Source: JANQOH01 sp965242575 | Lineage (GTDB): Bacteria > Pseudomonadota > Alphaproteobacteria > UBA7887 | DNA length: 64,000 nucleotides | Reading direction: 5' to 3' | Assembly: GCA_965242575.1 (NCBI GenBank) | Contig: OZ251461.1 | Span: forward strand, 1,302,001-1,366,000 | Part shown: piece by piece, positions 11,699 to 21,705 of the stretch | Numbering within the stretch: position 1 is the first letter of the stretch | How the letters are laid out: each line of letters opens with the position of its first letter | Translations under genes and position numbers: made by a program | The notes under the pieces: generated by a model | The model's database searches: none | Told to the model about the DNA's origin: nothing | What the model saw: only the letters and a program-made list of their open reading frames with translations

Positions 11699-12724
11699 GT
11701 GAACTTCTTCGACGAAGCGCGGATCTACGTCCGCGGCGGCGACGGCGGCGGCGGCTGCGTCGCGTTCCGCCGCGAACGCCGCCGTCCGCGCGGCGGCCCG
11801 GCGGGCGGCGACGGCGGGCGCGGAGGCGACGTGGTCGCCGCCGCGGCCGAAGGCGCGAACACGCTGGCGCTCTACCGCCGCCGGCGGCATTTCAAGGCCC
11901 GGCGCGGCGGCGACGGGTCGGGGCGCGACCGCGCCGGCGCCGGCGCCGGCGACCTGGTCCTCGAGGCGCCCGTAGGGACCACGATCCTCGAGGACGACGG
12001 CGAAACGGCGGTGGCGGACCTCGCGGCGGCGGGCGACCGCGCGGTGCTGGCCAAAGGCGGGCGCGGCGGGCGCGGCAACGCCGCCTTCAAGTCGGCGACC
12101 CGCCAGGCGCCGCGCGTCGCGGAGCCGGGAACGCCGGGAGAAGAGCGCTGGCTGCGGCTGCGGCTGCGGCTGATCGCCGATGTGGGCCTGGTCGGCCTGC
12201 CCAACGCCGGGAAGTCGACCTTCCTCGCCGCCGTCAGCCGGGCCCGGCCGCGGGTCGCGGACTACCCGTTCACCACCCTGGTCCCGCAACTCGGCGTCGC
12301 CGAGGCGGGCGGGGAGGAGATCGTCGTCGCCGACATTCCCGGCCTCGTCGCCGGGGCGCATCGGGGGGTCGGACTGGGCGACCGGTTCCTGGGCCACGTC
12401 GAGCGCTGCGCGGCGCTGCTGCACCTGGTCGACGCTTCGGCGCCCGGCGCGGCGGAGAACTACCGCTGCGTCCGCCGAGAACTCGCGGCCTACGGCGCCG
12501 GCCTCGCCGACAAGCCCGCCGTGGTCGCGCTCAACAAGCGCGACGCGGTGGACGGCGCGGCGCTGGGCCGCGCGCGCGCCGAACTCGCCGCCGCCGGGGC
12601 GCCGGCGGCGCGGGCGCTGTCGGGCGCGACGGGGGAGGGAGTCGCCGCGGTCATGACCGAACTCGCCGGACTGGTCGGCACGGCGCGGGGCGAGGCCGCG
12701 CCCGCCGCGCCCTGGCGCCCGTGA
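11699..12724 (+). CDS. obg: GTPase Obg/CgtA
   Basis: This 341-residue ribosome-assembly GTPase has a GTG start that gives the canonical VNFFDEARIYVRGGDGGGG. The glycine-rich Obg fold (about 1-158) contains GGRGGRGN. The G domain has GLPNAGKST (about 166), DIPGLVAGAHRGVGLG (switch II) and NKRD. The frame is open further upstream, but that region has no family similarity. Its stop overlaps the proB start by 4 bases (GTGA). Confidence 0.95.
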   Translation: MNFFDEARIYVRGGDGGGGCVAFRRERRRPRGGPAGGDGGRGGDVVAAAAEGANTLALYRRRRHFKARRGGDGSGRDRAGAGAGDLVLEAPVGTTILEDDGETAVADLAAAGDRAVLAKGGRGGRGNAAFKSATRQAPRVAEPGTPGEERWLRLRLRLIADVGLVGLPNAGKSTFLAAVSRARPRVADYPFTTLVPQLGVAEAGGEEIVVADIPGLVAGAHRGVGLGDRFLGHVERCAALLHLVDASAPGAAENYRCVRRELAAYGAGLADKPAVVALNKRDAVDGAALGRARAELAAAGAPAARALSGATGEGVAAVMTELAGLVGTARGEAAPAAPWRP

Positions 12725-13875
12725 CCGGGGCCTTCGCAGAGGGCGGCGCGTTCGCCGGCGCGCGCCGGGTCGTCGTCAAGGTGGGTTCGGCGCTGTTGTC
12801 CGACGCCGACGGGAGTCTGCGCCACGACTGGATCGAATCGCTGGCCGCGGACGTCGCCGCATGGCGGCGGCGCGGCGCGCGGCTGCTCGTCGTCTCGTCG
12901 GGGGCGATCGCGGTGGGCCGCCGCCGCCTCGCCCCGGCGCGCCGGGCGCTGTCGCTGGAGGAGAAGCAGGCGTGCGCCGCGGTGGGGCAGATCCGCCTCG
13001 CGCACGCCTACCAGCGCGCCTTCGCCGGACACGGCGTGACCGTCGCGCAATTGCTGCTGACCTTGCAGGATTCGGACGACCGGCGGCGCTACTTGAACGC
13101 GCGCAACACCGTCGATTCGCTGCTCCGCCTCGGCGCGCTGCCGCTGATCAACGAGAACGACACGGTGGCGACCGAGGAGATCCGCTTCGGCGACAACGAC
13201 CGCCTGGCGGCGCGGGTGGCGCAGATGGCGGGCGCCGACCTGCTGGTGCTGCTCTCCGACATCGACGGGCTGTACACCGCCGACCCGCGGCTGGACCCGG
13301 CGGCGCGGCGCATCGACGAAGTGCGGGAGATCACGCCGGAGATCGCGGCGATGGCGGGCGGGAGCCCGACCGACACCGGCTCCGGCGGGATGATCACCAA
13401 GATCGCCGCGGCGCGGATCGCCCTCGCCGCCGGCTGCGACATGGCGATCGGCGAGGGCGCGCGCCGCAACCCGCTGGCGCGCCTCGACGCCGGCGAGCCG
13501 CATACCCGGTTCCGCGCCGGGAAGAGCCCGCTGACTGCGCGCAAGCAGTGGATCGCCGGCCGGTTGCGGCCCGCCGGCGCGTTGACCGTGGACGAGGGCG
13601 CGGCGCGCGCGCTCGCCGGCGGCCGCAGCCTGCTCCCCGCCGGGGTGACGGCGGCCGAGGGCGACTTCCGCCGCGGCGACCTGGTGGCGGTCCGCGACGC
13701 CGCGGGGCGCGAGATCGGGCGTGGGCTGTGCGCCTATTCGGGCGCCGACGCGCGCGCCATCCTGGGCCACAGGAGCGTCGATATCGAGCGCCTGCTGGGC
13801 TATCGTGGCCGCGAGGAGATGATCCACCGGGACGATCTGGCGCTGGCCTCCGGCGCCGGGGGAGGCGAAGCGTGA
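12721..13875 (+). CDS. proB: glutamate 5-kinase
   Basis: This 384-residue enzyme performs the first step of proline synthesis, ATP + L-glutamate to gamma-glutamyl phosphate. The amino-acid kinase domain contains VVKVGSALL, LLVVSSGAIAVGR, LPLINENDTVAT and GDNDRLAARVA; the feedback-binding segment GSGGMITKIAAARIA follows. A C-terminal PUA domain (about 275-350) is present. GTG at 12721 overlaps obg, and the stop overlaps proA in the same GTGA arrangement, so the three genes are coupled. Confidence 0.96.
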   Translation: MTGAFAEGGAFAGARRVVVKVGSALLSDADGSLRHDWIESLAADVAAWRRRGARLLVVSSGAIAVGRRRLAPARRALSLEEKQACAAVGQIRLAHAYQRAFAGHGVTVAQLLLTLQDSDDRRRYLNARNTVDSLLRLGALPLINENDTVATEEIRFGDNDRLAARVAQMAGADLLVLLSDIDGLYTADPRLDPAARRIDEVREITPEIAAMAGGSPTDTGSGGMITKIAAARIALAAGCDMAIGEGARRNPLARLDAGEPHTRFRAGKSPLTARKQWIAGRLRPAGALTVDEGAARALAGGRSLLPAGVTAAEGDFRRGDLVAVRDAAGREIGRGLCAYSGADARAILGHRSVDIERLLGYRGREEMIHRDDLALASGAGGGEA

Positions 13876-15155
13876 GTCTGGCGGGACAGATCGAGGCGCA
13901 CCTGCTGCGCGACAGGATGCGCGGCCTCGGCAAGGCGGCGCGGGCGGCGGCGGCGGTTCTGGCGCGCACGCCGGCGGAGGCGAAGAACGCGGCGCTGGCG
14001 GCGGCCGCGGCCGCGCTGCGCGCCGGCGCGCCGGCGATCCTGGAGGCCAACGCCGCCGACATGGCGCGCGCGCGCGAACGCGGGACGAAGGGCGCGCTCC
14101 TCGACCGGCTGGCGCTCGACGACGCGCGCGTCGCGGCGATGGCGCAGGGGCTGGAGGACATCGCCGCGCTGCCCGACCCGGTGGGCGCGCCGCTGGGCGA
14201 GTGGACGCGGCCCAACGGCCTGGCGATCCGCCGCGTCCGCGTCCCGCTGGGCGTGATCGGGATCATCTACGAATCGCGGCCCAACGTCACCGCCGATGCG
14301 GGGGCGCTGTGCCTCAAATCGGGCAATGCGGCGATCCTGCGCGGCGGGTCCGAGAGTTTCGAATCGTCGCGCGCCGTCCACGCCTGCCTCGCGCGCGGCC
14401 TGGCCGAGGCGGGGTTGCCGGAGGCGGCGGTCCAGCTGGTGGCGACCCGCGACCGCGCCGCCGTCGGCGAAATGCTGGCGATGACCGACTACATCGACGT
14501 GGTGGTCCCGCGCGGCGGCAAGTCGCTGGTGGCGCGCGTCGCCGAGGAGAGCCGGGTTCCGACGATCAAGCATCTGGACGGGATCTGCCATGTCTATATC
14601 GACAAGGCGGCGGACGCCGGGATGGCCGCGCGGGTGACGCTGAACGCGAAGATGCGGCGCACCGGGATCTGCGGCGCGGCGGAGACCGTGCTGGTGCATC
14701 GCGACGCGGTCGCCGGCGTTCTGCCCGGCGTGCTCGACGCGCTGATCGGCGCCGGTTGCGAGGTGCGCGGCGACGAGGCGGCGCGCGCGGCGGACCCGCG
14801 CGTGGTCCCCGCGACGGCGCGCGACTGGGACACGGAATATCTCGACGCGATAATCTCGGTGAAGGCGGTGGACGACATCGACGCGGCGATCGCCCATGTC
14901 GAGGCGCACGGCTCGCACCACACCGACAGCATCGTCACCGAGGATCCGGCGGCGGCGGACCGCTTCCTCGGCGAGGTGGACAGCGGGATCGTTCTGCACA
15001 ACGCGTCGACCCAATTCGCCGATGGCGGAGAGTTCGGCATGGGCGCCGAGATCGGCATTTCGACCGGCAAGCTGCATGCGCGCGGCCCGGTCGGGCTGGA
15101 GCAGCTGACGAGCTACAAATACGTCGTCCGCGGCGCGGGGCAGACGCGGCCGTAG
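13872..15155 (+). CDS. proA: gamma-glutamyl phosphate reductase
   Basis: This 427-residue NADPH-dependent enzyme makes glutamate-5-semialdehyde, the second proline step. It has the ALDH fold: YESRPNVTADAGALCLKSGN, VVPRGGKSLV, the catalytic Cys in RRTGICGAAE (about residue 267) and the C-terminal STGKLHARGPVGLEQLT. GTG at 13872 gives the normal VSLAGQIEAHL start. It forms a transient complex with ProB in other bacteria. Confidence 0.96.
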   Translation: MSLAGQIEAHLLRDRMRGLGKAARAAAAVLARTPAEAKNAALAAAAAALRAGAPAILEANAADMARARERGTKGALLDRLALDDARVAAMAQGLEDIAALPDPVGAPLGEWTRPNGLAIRRVRVPLGVIGIIYESRPNVTADAGALCLKSGNAAILRGGSESFESSRAVHACLARGLAEAGLPEAAVQLVATRDRAAVGEMLAMTDYIDVVVPRGGKSLVARVAEESRVPTIKHLDGICHVYIDKAADAGMAARVTLNAKMRRTGICGAAETVLVHRDAVAGVLPGVLDALIGAGCEVRGDEAARAADPRVVPATARDWDTEYLDAIISVKAVDDIDAAIAHVEAHGSHHTDSIVTEDPAAADRFLGEVDSGIVLHNASTQFADGGEFGMGAEIGISTGKLHARGPVGLEQLTSYKYVVRGAGQTRP

Positions 15156-15161
15156 GCGCGG

Positions 15162-15721
15162 TCAGGCGCCCTCGCGGAGCTTGAAGCGGCGGACCTTGCC
15201 GGTGGCGGTGCGCGGCAGTTCGTCGACGAAGCGGAGCCAGCGCGGGTATTTGTAGGGCGCGAGGCCCGCCTTGCAGCGGTCGAGGAAGGTCCGGGCGAGC
15301 GAATCGCCGGCGGCGGCCGGGTCCTCCGGCGCGACGTGCGCCTCGGGCTTGGTCAGGCCGTCGCCGTCCGCGCGCCCGACGACGGCGGCGTCGCGCACCG
15401 CGGGGTGCTCGACCGGCCGCGTCTCGATCTCGACCGGCGAGCGCCGGACGCCGCCGACCTCGATCATGTCGTCGGAGCGCCCGCGATAGACGAAACAGCC
15501 GTCGGCGACCGACGGGCCGCGCGCCCACAGGCGGCCGCCCTCCCCCGGCGCGGCGGCGCTTCCGTCCTCGCGGACGATGCGCGCCTCGTAACCGGAGCCG
15601 CTCTACCGTGTCGAAGACCGATTCCGGCGTCGGGCGCGCATCGGAGAGGACGGCGCTCACGATCGGGTCGCGCTGGCGGTGGACGGCGGCCTTGGGCCGG
15701 CCCGTCGATCCGGAGGAGTAG
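15162..15721 (-). pseudogene. remnant of a benzoate-CoA-ligase-like AMP-forming acyl-CoA ligase
   Basis: The fragment starts abruptly at the ATP-binding loop YSSGSTGRPKAAVHRQ, directly against an IS end at 15722. It continues for a few residues, then resumes with AVLSDARPTPESVFDTVERLR, a segment normally about 45 residues further on. After a frame change and a stop near 15603 it resumes at GYEARIV and runs intact through GRSDDMIEVGG to the lysine-bearing TATGKVRRFKL end. Most of the N-terminal half and two internal blocks are therefore missing. The last 101 codons (15162..15467) look open but hold only the C-terminal lid domain. The original function was probably CoA activation of an aromatic or organic acid. 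Confidence 0.8.
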
Positions 15722-15740
15722 CCCGGATTTCTCATAGTTT
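15722..15740. repeat. solo left end of an IS1380-type element
   Basis: The 19 bases CCCGGATTTCTCATAGTTT are identical to the left terminus of the intact IS1380-family element at 32245..32263. They sit between the broken ligase gene and the IS5-family element, with no IS1380 transposase attached. An IS1380 copy apparently entered the ligase and was then hit by the IS5 element and mostly lost. Confidence 0.75.
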
Positions 15741-16951
15741 GAGACCTCTGCACAAGGGCGGGTTTTCCGGGATTGGGTTGCGGCCCGCAGGGGTTGTTTT
15801 GGGATTCGGGCGCCGATTTGGCGTTGCGGGGGGTCGATTCGATGGCCCGCCGGCCCGATTCGGTCCGATGTGTCGCCGTTCGGGCGCGCTTGCCCCGTGT
15901 TTATCCCTCGTTGGCGGGTTGGGCGAGGCCGTAGAGGCGCAGAAACATGGCGCCCTTGCGGATGTTGAGCGCAATGGCGGCGAGGCCGTAGAAGGTCGTG
16001 TTCTTCGCCAAGCCCAGGAAGCGGGTCCGTCCGAGGCCGTAACACCGCTTATAGACGGCGAACACGCGCTCCACCCCCGACCGCACGACCGCGATCTCAT
16101 CGTTGCGCTCCTTGTCCGCTTCGCTCAACAGATGGCCGAGATGGCCCTTGCGTTGCACTTGGTCCGCAATCCCGAACCGCGCCAGTTTGTCCCGCGTCTC
16201 GCGCGAACTGTAGGCGGCGTCCGCATAGAACGCCGTCTCGTCGCCTAACAGCAACCTGTCGCGCTCCCGGCTGTCGTGGACGTTGCCCGGCGTCACCGTC
16301 TGGCGGTGGACGAACCCATCCTCATCGACCCCCGTGTGAACCGAGTAGCCATAGGCGCTCTTCATGCGGCCCCGGCTGTCCTGCTTCACATGAAGCCCCG
16401 CCTCCGGATCCCGAACCGCAGTCCCACCCTTCCGCTTGCCCCGCCCCGAACGCGCCGCCTCCACCGGCGTCGCATCGACAATGTTAATCCGTCCCTCGGT
16501 CATCACGATGCGCTGCTCCTCCAGCTGGCGGTTCACTTCCCCCAGCAGCAACTCCCACAGGTCGTGCTTCACAAGGCGAGACCGGAACCGCCCCAACATC
16601 GTCGCGTCCGGAACCCCGCCGCCCAACTCAAGGCGGCAGAAACGCCGAAACAGCAGGTCACGATACAGGCACTGCGACAACCGGACGTCCGAAAGCCCAT
16701 ACCACACGCCGAGCAACAGCCCCCGGAACAGCGTCAGAAGCGGGTAACTCGGACGACCCGTCCGTGACCCGTAGATCGACGACAACAGTCGTGCGATCTC
16801 CGACCGGTCCAGAAGCGACTCCGCAGCATCGAGCGCGCGGAGCGCCGGATGATCCAGCGCCGCAGCCGATACGAACAACGCAGGCTGCGCACGAAACGGT
16901 TTCTGCATGAAGCCACCATACCATAACCACAACGGGTTATGCAGAGGTCTC
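15741..16951 (-). mobile_element. IS5-family insertion sequence, complete
   Basis: This 1211-bp element is bounded by 12-bp perfect terminal inverted repeats, GAGACCTCTGCA at 15741 and its complement at 16940..16951. These resemble the GAGACCTTTGCA ends of IS5-group elements. A single transposase is encoded, with about 160 non-coding bases after its stop. The flanks (AGTTT and ATTAA) show no matching target duplication, so one side has probably been rearranged since insertion. Confidence 0.85.
15901..16908 (-). CDS. IS5-family transposase
   Basis: This 335-residue DDE transposase has an N-terminal DUF772-type domain (GRPSYPLLTLFRGLLLGVWY). The catalytic residues appear in VDATPVEA (first Asp), YADAAYSS (second Asp) and SGVERVFAVYKR (Glu with the downstream Arg/Lys). 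ATG at 16908 (MQKPFRAQPALF) is chosen because the upstream ATG at 16953 lies outside the right inverted repeat. The reading frame is intact, so the element may still be active. Confidence 0.9.
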   Translation of the reverse strand: MQKPFRAQPALFVSAAALDHPALRALDAAESLLDRSEIARLLSSIYGSRTGRPSYPLLTLFRGLLLGVWYGLSDVRLSQCLYRDLLFRRFCRLELGGGVPDATMLGRFRSRLVKHDLWELLLGEVNRQLEEQRIVMTEGRINIVDATPVEAARSGRGKRKGGTAVRDPEAGLHVKQDSRGRMKSAYGYSVHTGVDEDGFVHRQTVTPGNVHDSRERDRLLLGDETAFYADAAYSSRETRDKLARFGIADQVQRKGHLGHLLSEADKERNDEIAVVRSGVERVFAVYKRCYGLGRTRFLGLAKNTTFYGLAAIALNIRKGAMFLRLYGLAQPANEG

Positions 16952-17030
16952 ATTAACGATTTGATAAATCATTATATTCAGAAGTATCTTTATTCGCTGA
17001 AAAACGAAGAGGAATCCGAGGAGGCCTCCA

Positions 17031-17651
17031 ATGTCAAAGAATGACAAGAAGGCCGATTACAAAAATAACAATAGATCTTGCGGCAATGTCAATTACGAAG
17101 AGAAATATATCGAAATTACGAACAGTTGCATTAGCGAGAGAGTTGATCAAGATTCTGAAAATCCCGATGATACCGTTATACCTTCGGACTGGCGCCGTTC
17201 GCGGCATACTGCCAGCGGTCGGGTGTTCGATCTCGGCGCGCTGTCGCCCGCCGTGCTTGACGCCCTGGCGGCGCGGGGGATATCCGTCCGGAGTCGCCGG
17301 GTGACGATCACCCGGAATCGTCACGACCATGCGATGCGCCAGAGCAAGCGAGCTTGCGGTGGGGCGCTCGATCGAGCCGACATGGATCGCCTCCCTGAAA
17401 TTATCGCACGGACCGACTCGGTGCTGGTCGACGAAAACGAGGACAGCCCCACCCTGATTCTCGTCTTCTCGCCGGTCACGGCGGCGCGGGAAATGGGGAA
17501 AATCGTCGTGCGTGTGAACTTCGCGGAGCGGCATCGCGGCGTGACGACCCTCTCCAACGCGGTTCTTACGGCGGGGTACGTGACGCGGCACAACCTGCGC
17601 GAGCCACGCTACTTATGCTTTGTTCCAAAATGGAACAAAGCTCGGGGGTGA
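17031..17651 (+). CDS. chimeric hypothetical protein, possible phage-type BECR-fold nuclease domain
   Basis: This 206-residue protein is preceded by a strong AGGAGG site. The first 50 codons are AT-rich and encode a Lys/Asn/Glu-rich tail with no recognisable fold; from about residue 52 the base composition becomes that of the host. The C-terminal part contains VTITRNRHDHAM, LPEIIARTDSVLVDE, MGKIVVRVNFAERH and TTLSNAVLTAGYV. That order resembles the phage-associated barnase/EndoU/colicin E5/RelE-like nuclease domains of phage structural proteins. The assignment is by eye and tentative. It sits 80 bases beyond an IS5 element, so it may be a displaced toxin or prophage fragment. The 3' end overlaps a perfect hairpin. 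Confidence 0.5.
   Translation: MSKNDKKADYKNNNRSCGNVNYEEKYIEITNSCISERVDQDSENPDDTVIPSDWRRSRHTASGRVFDLGALSPAVLDALAARGISVRSRRVTITRNRHDHAMRQSKRACGGALDRADMDRLPEIIARTDSVLVDENEDSPTLILVFSPVTAAREMGKIVVRVNFAERHRGVTTLSNAVLTAGYVTRHNLREPRYLCFVPKWNKARG
17617..17641. terminator. perfect inverted repeat, possible bidirectional terminator
   Basis: Eleven-base arms (GCTTTGTTCCA and its complement) surround a three-base AAA loop. The hairpin covers the last codons of the hypothetical gene that ends at 17651 and faces tlyA, which ends at 17892. No T-run follows on either strand, so an operator or recombination scar is also possible. Confidence 0.4.
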
Positions 17652-17891
17652 AGCTGCGTGGCGCGGCGCAACCTGCGCAAACCGCGCCATACCCCTCTCG
17701 AGGGCGAGGCGCGAAAGGCCGCCGGGACGAGACGCAACCCTCAATGCAGTTCGTGTCGCAAAACCATCTACCGGGACAGCGGTCTGGCGCTCGCCAATTA
17801 CCCAGCCTACCCGGCGGGGCAACCCTCATATACCGCGCGACGGGCCCGAATTCAACCCGGCGGGAACAGGAATCGCGTCTGGCGAGGACTC

Positions 17892-18635
17892 CTACGCTTC
17901 CGCCTTTTCCGCCGCGATCAGGTACTCCGCGTTCCCGGCCGGCCCCGTTACCGGACTCGTCGTCACGCCGAGGACGCGCCAGCCGGGGCGCGCGGCGAGC
18001 CAGTCGCGCACGCGGGCGACGGCGGCGGCGCGCGCGGCCGGGTTGCGCACCACGCCGCCGCGCGCCACCGCCGCGCGCCCGACCTCGAATTGCGGCTTGA
18101 TCAACGCCATCGCCCACGCCCCCGGCGCGCACAGCGCCAGCGGCGTCGGGAGGACGGTGGACAGGCCGATGAAACTCGCGTCGCACACCAGCGCGCCCAC
18201 GGGTTCGGGAACATGGCTCCGGTCCAGATAGCGCGCATTGGTCCGCTCCAGCGCGACCACGCGCGGGTCGGTCCGCAGCTTCCAGTGCAGCTGCCCGCGC
18301 CCGACGTCGACGGCGTAAACCCGCGCCGCGCCGCGCGCCAGCAGCACGTCGGTGAAGCCGCCCGTTGACGCGCCCACGTCGAGGCAGACGCGGCCCGCCG
18401 GGTCCAGCCCGAAGGCGTCGAGGCCGTGCGCGAGTTTCAAACCGCCGCGCGAAACCCACGGATGGCCGCCCCGGCGCACCTCCAGCGGCGCGTCCTCGTC
18501 CACCTCCCGCCCCGGCTTGTCGAGGCGCCGGTCGCCGCCAAACACCGCGCCGGCCATGATCAGCGCCCGGGCGCGCGGGCGGCTGTCCGCCAGGCCGCGC
18601 GCCACCAGCAGCGCGTCGAGCCGCGACTTCGCCAT
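17892..18635 (-). CDS. tlyA: TlyA-family rRNA 2'-O-methyltransferase
   Basis: This 247-residue protein has an N-terminal S4 RNA-binding domain (RLDALLVARGLADSR, RALIMAGAVF) followed by an FtsJ-like methyltransferase domain with AdoMet motif CLDVGASTGGFTDVLL and the catalytic-core segment ALIKPQFEVGR. In mycobacteria the family methylates cytidines in 16S and 23S rRNA, and the old label haemolysin is misleading. The ATG at 18635 overlaps the ispA stop by one base; a GTG at 18638 is also in frame. It is the last gene of the xseB-ispA-tlyA unit. Confidence 0.9.
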   Translation of the reverse strand: MAKSRLDALLVARGLADSRPRARALIMAGAVFGGDRRLDKPGREVDEDAPLEVRRGGHPWVSRGGLKLAHGLDAFGLDPAGRVCLDVGASTGGFTDVLLARGAARVYAVDVGRGQLHWKLRTDPRVVALERTNARYLDRSHVPEPVGALVCDASFIGLSTVLPTPLALCAPGAWAMALIKPQFEVGRAAVARGGVVRNPAARAAAVARVRDWLAARPGWRVLGVTTSPVTGPAGNAEYLIAAEKAEA

Positions 18636-19513
18636 CACCGGCGGCGGCGGACGGCGAACCGCGCCGCAGCGCGCAGAAGGTCGGCGCGCGCGCCGAACCG
18701 CGCCAGCGCCGCCTCCGCCTCGGCGGCCAGCGCCTCCGCCCGCGCCCGCGCGCCCGCCGCGCCGAGCGCCGCGACGAAAGTCGCCTTGCCCGCCGCCGCG
18801 TCCTTCCCCGCGCGCTTGCCGATCTCCTCCGTCCGGCCCTCGGCGTCGAGCAGGTCGTCGGCGATCTGGAAGGCGAGGCCGAGCGCCCCGGCATAGGCGG
18901 CGAGCGCCGCGCGGTCCGCCGCCCCGGCGCCGGCGAGACGCACGCCGGCCTCGCAGGCGAAGCCGATCAGCGCGCCGGTCTTGCGGCGCTGGAGGCCGGC
19001 GATCTCGTCCAGCCCCGGCGCGCGCCCCTCGGCCTCCAGGTCCGCGGCCTGCCCGCCGGCCATTCCGTCGGTCCCGGCGGCGCGCGCCAGCGCCAGCGCC
19101 AGCGCGCAGCGAACGGCGGGGTCGGGGTGCGTCGCCGGATGCGCCAGCGTCTCGAAGGCGAGGGTGAGCAGGCTGTCGCCGGCGAGGATCGCCATCGCCT
19201 CGCCGAAGGCGATGTGGGTCGCCGGGCGGCCGCGGCGCACCGGGTCGTCGTCCATCGCCGGCAGGTCGTCATGGACGAGCGAATAGCAATGGACCATCTC
19301 CGCCGCCGCCGCCGTTCGCGCCGCGCCCGGCCCGTCGGCGCCGAACAATGCGGCGCTCCGCAGCGCGAGGAACGGGCGCAGCCGCTTGCCGCCGCCGAGG
19401 CAGGCGTGGCGCATGGCGTCCGCCAGCCGCCCGCCGGCGGGGGGGAGCAGAGCCCGCAGCGCATCCTCGGCGGTCGCGGCGTCGCGCGCCAGCGCCGCCG
19501 CGAGGTCCGTCAC
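18635..19513 (-). CDS. ispA: polyprenyl (farnesyl) diphosphate synthase
   Basis: This 292-residue trans-isoprenyl diphosphate synthase condenses IPP with DMAPP/GPP to give FPP. The first aspartate-rich motif lies in VHDDLPAMDDD and the second is QIADDLLDAEG. GGGKRLRPFL carries the IPP-binding Lys/Arg. The residues before the first motif (CYSL) are small to medium, consistent with a C15 product. GTG at 19513 overlaps the xseB stop (GTGA) and is the start that gives a normal length. The xseB-ispA pairing is typical; dxs is not adjacent. Confidence 0.92.
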   Translation of the reverse strand: MTDLAAALARDAATAEDALRALLPPAGGRLADAMRHACLGGGKRLRPFLALRSAALFGADGPGAARTAAAAEMVHCYSLVHDDLPAMDDDPVRRGRPATHIAFGEAMAILAGDSLLTLAFETLAHPATHPDPAVRCALALALARAAGTDGMAGGQAADLEAEGRAPGLDEIAGLQRRKTGALIGFACEAGVRLAGAGAADRAALAAYAGALGLAFQIADDLLDAEGRTEEIGKRAGKDAAAGKATFVAALGAAGARARAEALAAEAEAALARFGARADLLRAAARFAVRRRR

Positions 19514-19776
19514 CCGTCGGCGAACGGTTCGCTGGAGACCGTCCCGTCCTCGGCGGCGGTAATGAGGGCGACGCGGCGTTCGGCGACGCGCAATTTGCCG
19601 TCGCAATGTTTTCGCAACGCCGCCCCGCGCGCATAGGCGTCGATGGCGCCTTCGAGGTCGATGTCGCCGGATTCGAGCCGTTTGACGATGCCCTCGAGTT
19701 CGGCCATCGCCTGTTCGAAGGTCATTTCCGCGATGTCGGCGAATGCCTCGCCGGGGCCCCCGTCCGTCTCCGCCAT
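19510..19776 (-). CDS. xseB: exodeoxyribonuclease VII small subunit
   Basis: This is the 88-residue XseB helical hairpin that assembles on XseA. MTFEQAMAELEGIVKRLESGDIDLEGAIDAY (about residues 18-48) is the family core. The stop overlaps the ispA start. The large subunit gene is not in the window. Confidence 0.94.
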   Translation of the reverse strand: MAETDGGPGEAFADIAEMTFEQAMAELEGIVKRLESGDIDLEGAIDAYARGAALRKHCDGKLRVAERRVALITAAEDGTVSSEPFADG

Positions 19777-19880
19777 GCCGCGCCTCCGTCGTCCGCGCCG
19801 AGTATGGCCGCGCCGCGCGCCCGGCGCAAGGCGCGGCGCGATTCGTTACGCCTCTTCGGCCGGTTGCGATCGGGTCGGCG

Positions 19881-21629
<1,749 letters not shown>

Positions 21630-21675
21630 CGCCGCCTCCGTTCGCCGCCGCCCGCGCGGGGCGCCGGGGGCCGGC

Positions 21676-21705
21676 AACCTATGCGCGAAGCCGCGCGCCG
21701 GTCAA
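21676..21705 (-). promoter_or_regulatory. candidate ilvB promoter
   Basis: On the minus strand TTGACC (21700..21705) and TAGGTT (21676..21681) are 18 bases apart, about 50 bases upstream of ilvB. The -35 overlaps the miaA stop codon. The -10 is imperfect. Confidence 0.4.

Noticed and set aside
12861..13860. Extension of proA upstream in its open frame
   Set aside because: Upstream of 13872 the frame is an Arg/Ala-rich shadow of proB. The GTG overlapping the proB stop gives the full-length family protein.
17652..17891. Coding potential between the chimeric gene and tlyA
   Set aside because: The short frames in this 240-base gap have no ribosome-binding site, no motif and inconsistent composition.
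17892..18635. Haemolysin function for TlyA
   Set aside because: The S4 and FtsJ-like methyltransferase domains point to rRNA methylation; the haemolysin name is historical.
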